Source: S143-63 sp964425855
Lineage (GTDB): Archaea; Thermoproteota; Thermoprotei_A; Sulfolobales; Acidilobaceae
Assembly: GCA_964425855.1 (NCBI GenBank)
Contig: CAYROE010000061.1
Span: forward strand, 1-7,656
DNA length: 7,656 nucleotides
Reading direction: 5' to 3'
Shown: piece after piece, positions 5,801-7,656 of the stretch
How the letters are laid out: every line of letters begins with the position of its first letter
How positions within the stretch are numbered: the stretch's first letter is position 1
Notes under the pieces: generated by a model
Database searches by the model: none
What the model was told of the DNA's origin: nothing
What the model saw: the letters and a program-made list of their open reading frames with translations, nothing else
Position numbers and translations under genes: made by a program

Positions 5801-7656
5801 ACATATGTAGGATCAAACTACCAGAACACTATTAACATAACTGTACCCTCCGGACAAACCCTCATAACACTACCACAGGGACGGTATATAATCAAAGCCT
5901 CGGCCAAATACTATGAGACTCTTACCATAAGCCGTGTATACTCTAGTACTCATATATCAGAGCTTCTATACCTACAGCCAAAATACGTGCAAATAACGAT
6001 CCATGTAGAATATGCACCATCTCCAGGTAGCCTTGCGGAAGGACCCATACAGGGAGCGGAAGTGCGTGCAGCCATCGAATACCCAGGGTTCCCAATTCCT
6101 CCAGTAACCACATACACCAACGCGCAAGGAAACGCTGTTATCCTACTAAGAGAAGGAATATACAATATAACTGTAAGAAACCAGTACACAACCAGTACTA
6201 CGTTTACATATGAGGTAATTGGAAGCTCCACGGTGCCAGTACAACTTTATCCGCTCTATGGCAACATAACATTAGTAATCCAGGACTCAGAGACACAGAT
6301 ACCAATACCGGGCGTAGACGTGAAAATAACAAAGATAACTCCAGGAAGCGCTAATACAGTCGAATACATTCTCGAAAATGGTCTCCTTACCATAACTCTC
6401 CCAGCAGGAGAATATCTTGTCCAAGCAGAATACACTGGCAGATACTACGCACAGCAAACCACAATAATAGTGTCATCAGGAGCAAACACAGTAGAAACAC
6501 TATCACTTTCCCCAATATACGAGACATTCACAATAACTACAAATGCCTCCCAAGCTGTACTAGTAATAAATGGGCAAAGCTACCAACTCCCAGAGACAAC
6601 AATACCACAGGTACAACTTGTCGTAGTCCCAGATGATCCACTGCTTGAAACAGTCTATAACCAGACACTAACCGTATACACTAGCGGGACCGGAAAGATA
6701 ACCCTCACGCTCAGGACAGGAGTGTATCAGATAACAGCCATAAAGCCAGGATACCTCACAAAGGTACTATTAATTAATGTAACATCAATGACAGAAAGCG
6801 AGACAATCAAACTTGTTCCAAGAACAAACAGTGTCACACTCCAAGTACTAGACAACGAGCTAGTCGACCCTGTACTTTTGGGCTACAACGTAACAATATT
6901 CTCATACAATAACGTCACAGTCAACATTAATATCTCAAACGTCCAGAATACGCTCCAGGTGCAGGCACCTACTGGGGAATATCAGCTAACAGTAGAGAAA
7001 CCTCTATATTATAGTCAGACAATACAGACCTACATTCAGGAAAACACGCAGTTAACTGTAGAACTAATACCTATAACTAGAAACATACTTGTTACATTAA
7101 ACGTTCAGGCGCAAAACCTCGGAGGACAAGTAACAAACGCCACACTTGTTATAAAGTCAACAACATGGAATCTTGCTGATCCCTACATAAATACCTCGAT
7201 AACCGCAGGTACGGCGACGATACAATCAATAAGGCTCGGACAATACCAGGCATGGCTAGTAAACGAATATTATGGAATAAACTTCTCATTAGGCAATATA
7301 ACAGTTAATAAGACCACAACTGTAATATCTCTTACAATAGAGCCTCAGACATCAAACGTTACAATATCACTCTACGACTCGGATCTCACTGGACTAATAA
7401 TAGGAAACGCGGTACTTAGATTCAATTACCAAGGTCCATTAGGACAAGGAGTCATAACAGTCACAATAGTAAACGGGACTGGTCATGCAGAGCTACCAAG
7501 AGGAGAATACAGTGTAGAGGTAACCTCTGACTATTATAAGGATTATTCTAGTCAGTTCATTGTTGCAGGAGACACACAATACGTTGCTCTCCTGCTACCA
7601 GTAAGAGTAAACACGGTTCTAGACCTACTCGATATTGACGGGAATCCCGTAACAGT
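2798..7656 (+). CDS. Giant secreted beta-rich surface protein: signal peptide, propeller-like region, tandem beta-sandwich repeats; C-terminus beyond the window
   Basis: The frame is open for 1619 codons plus two bases, with no stop. The protein starts with a Sec-type signal peptide, so it should act outside the cell or on the surface. Residues about 45-600 are beta-strand rich with short blade-like repeats. From about residue 605 there are at least eleven units of 85-104 residues, each with a degenerate L-P-x-G-x-Y-x-V motif, resembling PEGA, transthyretin-like or carboxypeptidase-regulatory-like folds. It is rich in Thr, Tyr, Asn, Gln and Ser. It has about 37 N-x-S/T sequons and only two cysteines (Cys330, Cys362). 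No catalytic motif was recognised. The C-terminal anchor, if any, is off the right edge. It is divergent from a secretion ATPase gene, which fits a cell-surface, S-layer-associated or adhesin role, but this is inference. Alternatives are a sheath or filament protein or a very large protease with its catalytic domain further on. The existence of the gene is certain; the function is not. Confidence 0.9.
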   Translation, partial: MRKALIPGILILLVVLSSLPSIASPLPEELGTSSLSSQAYNLPVKLTHVYNMLEYSLPSNTIPQIIDAQFIRQTLLAVGSSTYAIMTVNPIDRSVSVEAMGSIIGTGKGVFVSSTTGSSWYGVYTDHGEILLINSTNYSYLVSYYTATRQPVVSASLYDGVNSTKLVALDQEGYAYIHTVPQPYTIEIGPSSHDTALASLPYFTLFEESQVKKFTSGTDWVNTNITMLPVTSYTYTGNVETTLYYWNASSSSYEPVIPGAFVNGGNTIVKKLHLYLVDYNNLSIKSLTVESSVTNVFTLTDLPPGTREIFPVFEITVKNATTNTIISQQCYTSGRVPITIVPGSTLSLTLNLDPAGSSLSNCLQLYNVTVLQDSIYLPILLVNLDKINSTNLYNVPDYGAPLWMTILPISGDVGPDTIRFIQAYKVTTKPTGWPANATGILVIGANRYVYVYLVDDNLVPQEFNTLNKYYEVLDVGTTPTTIQIYGDGSTLYVGTSYGTIYQYTWNSTYQKYLETYSYQLDTQQVVSMRLSEDGTRLIASSSSGLLQLIDSINWTPLWRGVPGYKGVETNMASPVLLGDPSRTLVIYSTESSALSAMYNISTQLVPVTISLDLKLRDLNGTLARLQIPEGTNATIYSNGTPVAYSLLDTNTTFYLPPGSYTTEITIPGIGSLQKDYNVPYPGIQDTITVTLRQVDLYAYTPQSIGDPQRDPGYYLMSGPKPGTSIQLSQVAFDPLLGYTPQAPTITTITDETGHSTVVIWEGVSYRLTGSLEDYTVTPVTISYYDSQHVYVIVNPTLIPTLIEVVDSDSIGTGTPFYVGGAQASLYYSVTGKSVTLSIGSGPTLYYLPGGNYLVNVTAQHYIPTTTYLTVTSPTASLNVSLTPEIYLLQQKVYSQDPTSLGIANGPVGGATVTITMTWPIPGLVNLVVYTGPDGEIDIPLRYGTYQVTINYTYADPITYTLVLGSDTVKTTTLTLYESSVVYAIHDAEYTVYRVQNVTLSLTYVGSNYQNTINITVPSGQTLITLPQGRYIIKASAKYYETLTISRVYSSTHISELLYLQPKYVQITIHVEYAPSPGSLAEGPIQGAEVRAAIEYPGFPIPPVTTYTNAQGNAVILLREGIYNITVRNQYTTSTTFTYEVIGSSTVPVQLYPLYGNITLVIQDSETQIPIPGVDVKITKITPGSANTVEYILENGLLTITLPAGEYLVQAEYTGRYYAQQTTIIVSSGANTVETLSLSPIYETFTITTNASQAVLVINGQSYQLPETTIPQVQLVVVPDDPLLETVYNQTLTVYTSGTGKITLTLRTGVYQITAIKPGYLTKVLLINVTSMTESETIKLVPRTNSVTLQVLDNELVDPVLLGYNVTIFSYNNVTVNINISNVQNTLQVQAPTGEYQLTVEKPLYYSQTIQTYIQENTQLTVELIPITRNILVTLNVQAQNLGGQVTNATLVIKSTTWNLADPYINTSITAGTATIQSIRLGQYQAWLVNEYYGINFSLGNITVNKTTTVISLTIEPQTSNVTISLYDSDLTGLIIGNAVLRFNYQGPLGQGVITVTIVNGTGHAELPRGEYSVEVTSDYYKDYSSQFIVAGDTQYVALLLPVRVNTVLDLLDIDGNPVT
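2930..4597 (+). other. Beta-propeller-like N-terminal region of the giant protein
   Basis: Residues about 45-600 contain repeated short strand-turn-strand units. The clearest are Y-G-D-G-S-T-L-Y-V-G-T-S (485-496) followed by an aromatic strand, and L-S-E-D-G-T-R-L-I-A-S-S (530-541) about 45 residues later. This is the G-x-x-L/I-x-V/A-G/S blade pattern and spacing of WD40/YVTN/PQQ-like propellers. Earlier stretches (residues 70-190) also show V-A-L-D-x-x-G-Y-A-Y-I-type strands. The middle (about 190-400), with both cysteines, matches the blade pattern less well and may be an inserted domain. The number of blades cannot be fixed by eye. Confidence 0.5.
4610..7656 (+). repeat. Tandem PEGA/transthyretin-like beta-sandwich repeats (at least 11) in the giant protein
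   Basis: These are protein-level repeats; DNA identity between units is low. The L-P-x-G-x-Y turn recurs at residues 655 (LPPGSY), 759 (IWEGVSY, degenerate with one extra residue), 847 (LPGGNY), 940 (LRYGTY), 1025 (LPQGRY), 1117 (LREGIY), 1201 (LPAGEY), 1305 (LRTGVY), 1390 (APTGEY), 1478 (IRLGQY) and 1566 (LPRGEY). Spacings are 104, 88, 93, 85, 92, 84, 104, 85, 88 and 88. Each unit begins with a strand such as N-I-T-L-V-I-x-D and a P-I-x-G-A/V-x-V turn, and ends with a strand reaching an aromatic Y-Y/G-Y. A twelfth unit starts at the window edge (V-L-D-L-L-D-I-D-G-N-P-V). Such repeats usually make stalks or binding modules in secreted proteins. Confidence 0.8.

Noticed and set aside
5950..6231. 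93-codon minus-strand open frame inside the repeat region
   Set aside because: It is a shadow of the repeat-coding frame with no supporting signals.
1..7656. CRISPR array, insertion sequence or transposon ends
   Set aside because: No spaced identical DNA repeats, transposase motifs or terminal inverted repeats were seen. The periodicity in the giant gene is at protein level only.

Overview
The window looks like chromosomal DNA of a hyperthermophilic archaeon, most likely a crenarchaeon (Thermoproteota, Desulfurococcales-like). This rests on four observations: heavy use of AGA/AGG for Arg and ATA for Ile, GGTG/GGTGA-type ribosome binding sites, an archaeal-type secretion ATPase carrying an intein, and a giant Thr/Tyr/Asn-rich secreted protein full of N-glycosylation sequons. 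The species cannot be named from the sequence.

There are two large divergent genes, both running off the window. On the minus strand (2526 down to 1) is an ATPase of the type II/IV secretion superfamily (GspE/VirB11/TadA/FlaI-like, close to what is called KlbA in archaea). Its open frame has no stop across all 842 visible codons. It is interrupted by a 448-residue intein (1392 to 49). The intein sits between the conserved FQALA stretch after the Walker B region and the TGHGG...TIHA histidine box, and it carries a LAGLIDADG homing endonuclease with its key residues visible. Once the intein is removed, the flanks join as FQALA-TGHGG, which is the expected family motif. Only 16 codons of the C-terminal extein are inside the window.

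From 2527 to 2797 is a 271-bp intergenic region holding both start regions, probable promoters and a small inverted repeat. No gene is seen in it.

On the plus strand (2798 to the right edge) is a giant secreted protein with at least 1619 residues visible. In order it has a signal peptide, a beta-rich N-terminal half with beta-propeller-like blades (to about residue 600), and then at least eleven tandem beta-sandwich repeats of about 85 to 104 residues. Each repeat is marked by a degenerate L-P-x-G-x-Y turn-strand motif, as in PEGA, transthyretin-like and carboxypeptidase-regulatory-like domains. A twelfth unit begins at the edge.

Working model (inference): the ATPase powers assembly of a pilus or related secretion apparatus. 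The divergently transcribed giant glycoprotein is a surface or adhesive component that may be expressed together with it. The ATPase can work only after the intein splices, because the intein separates the Walker motifs from the histidine box.
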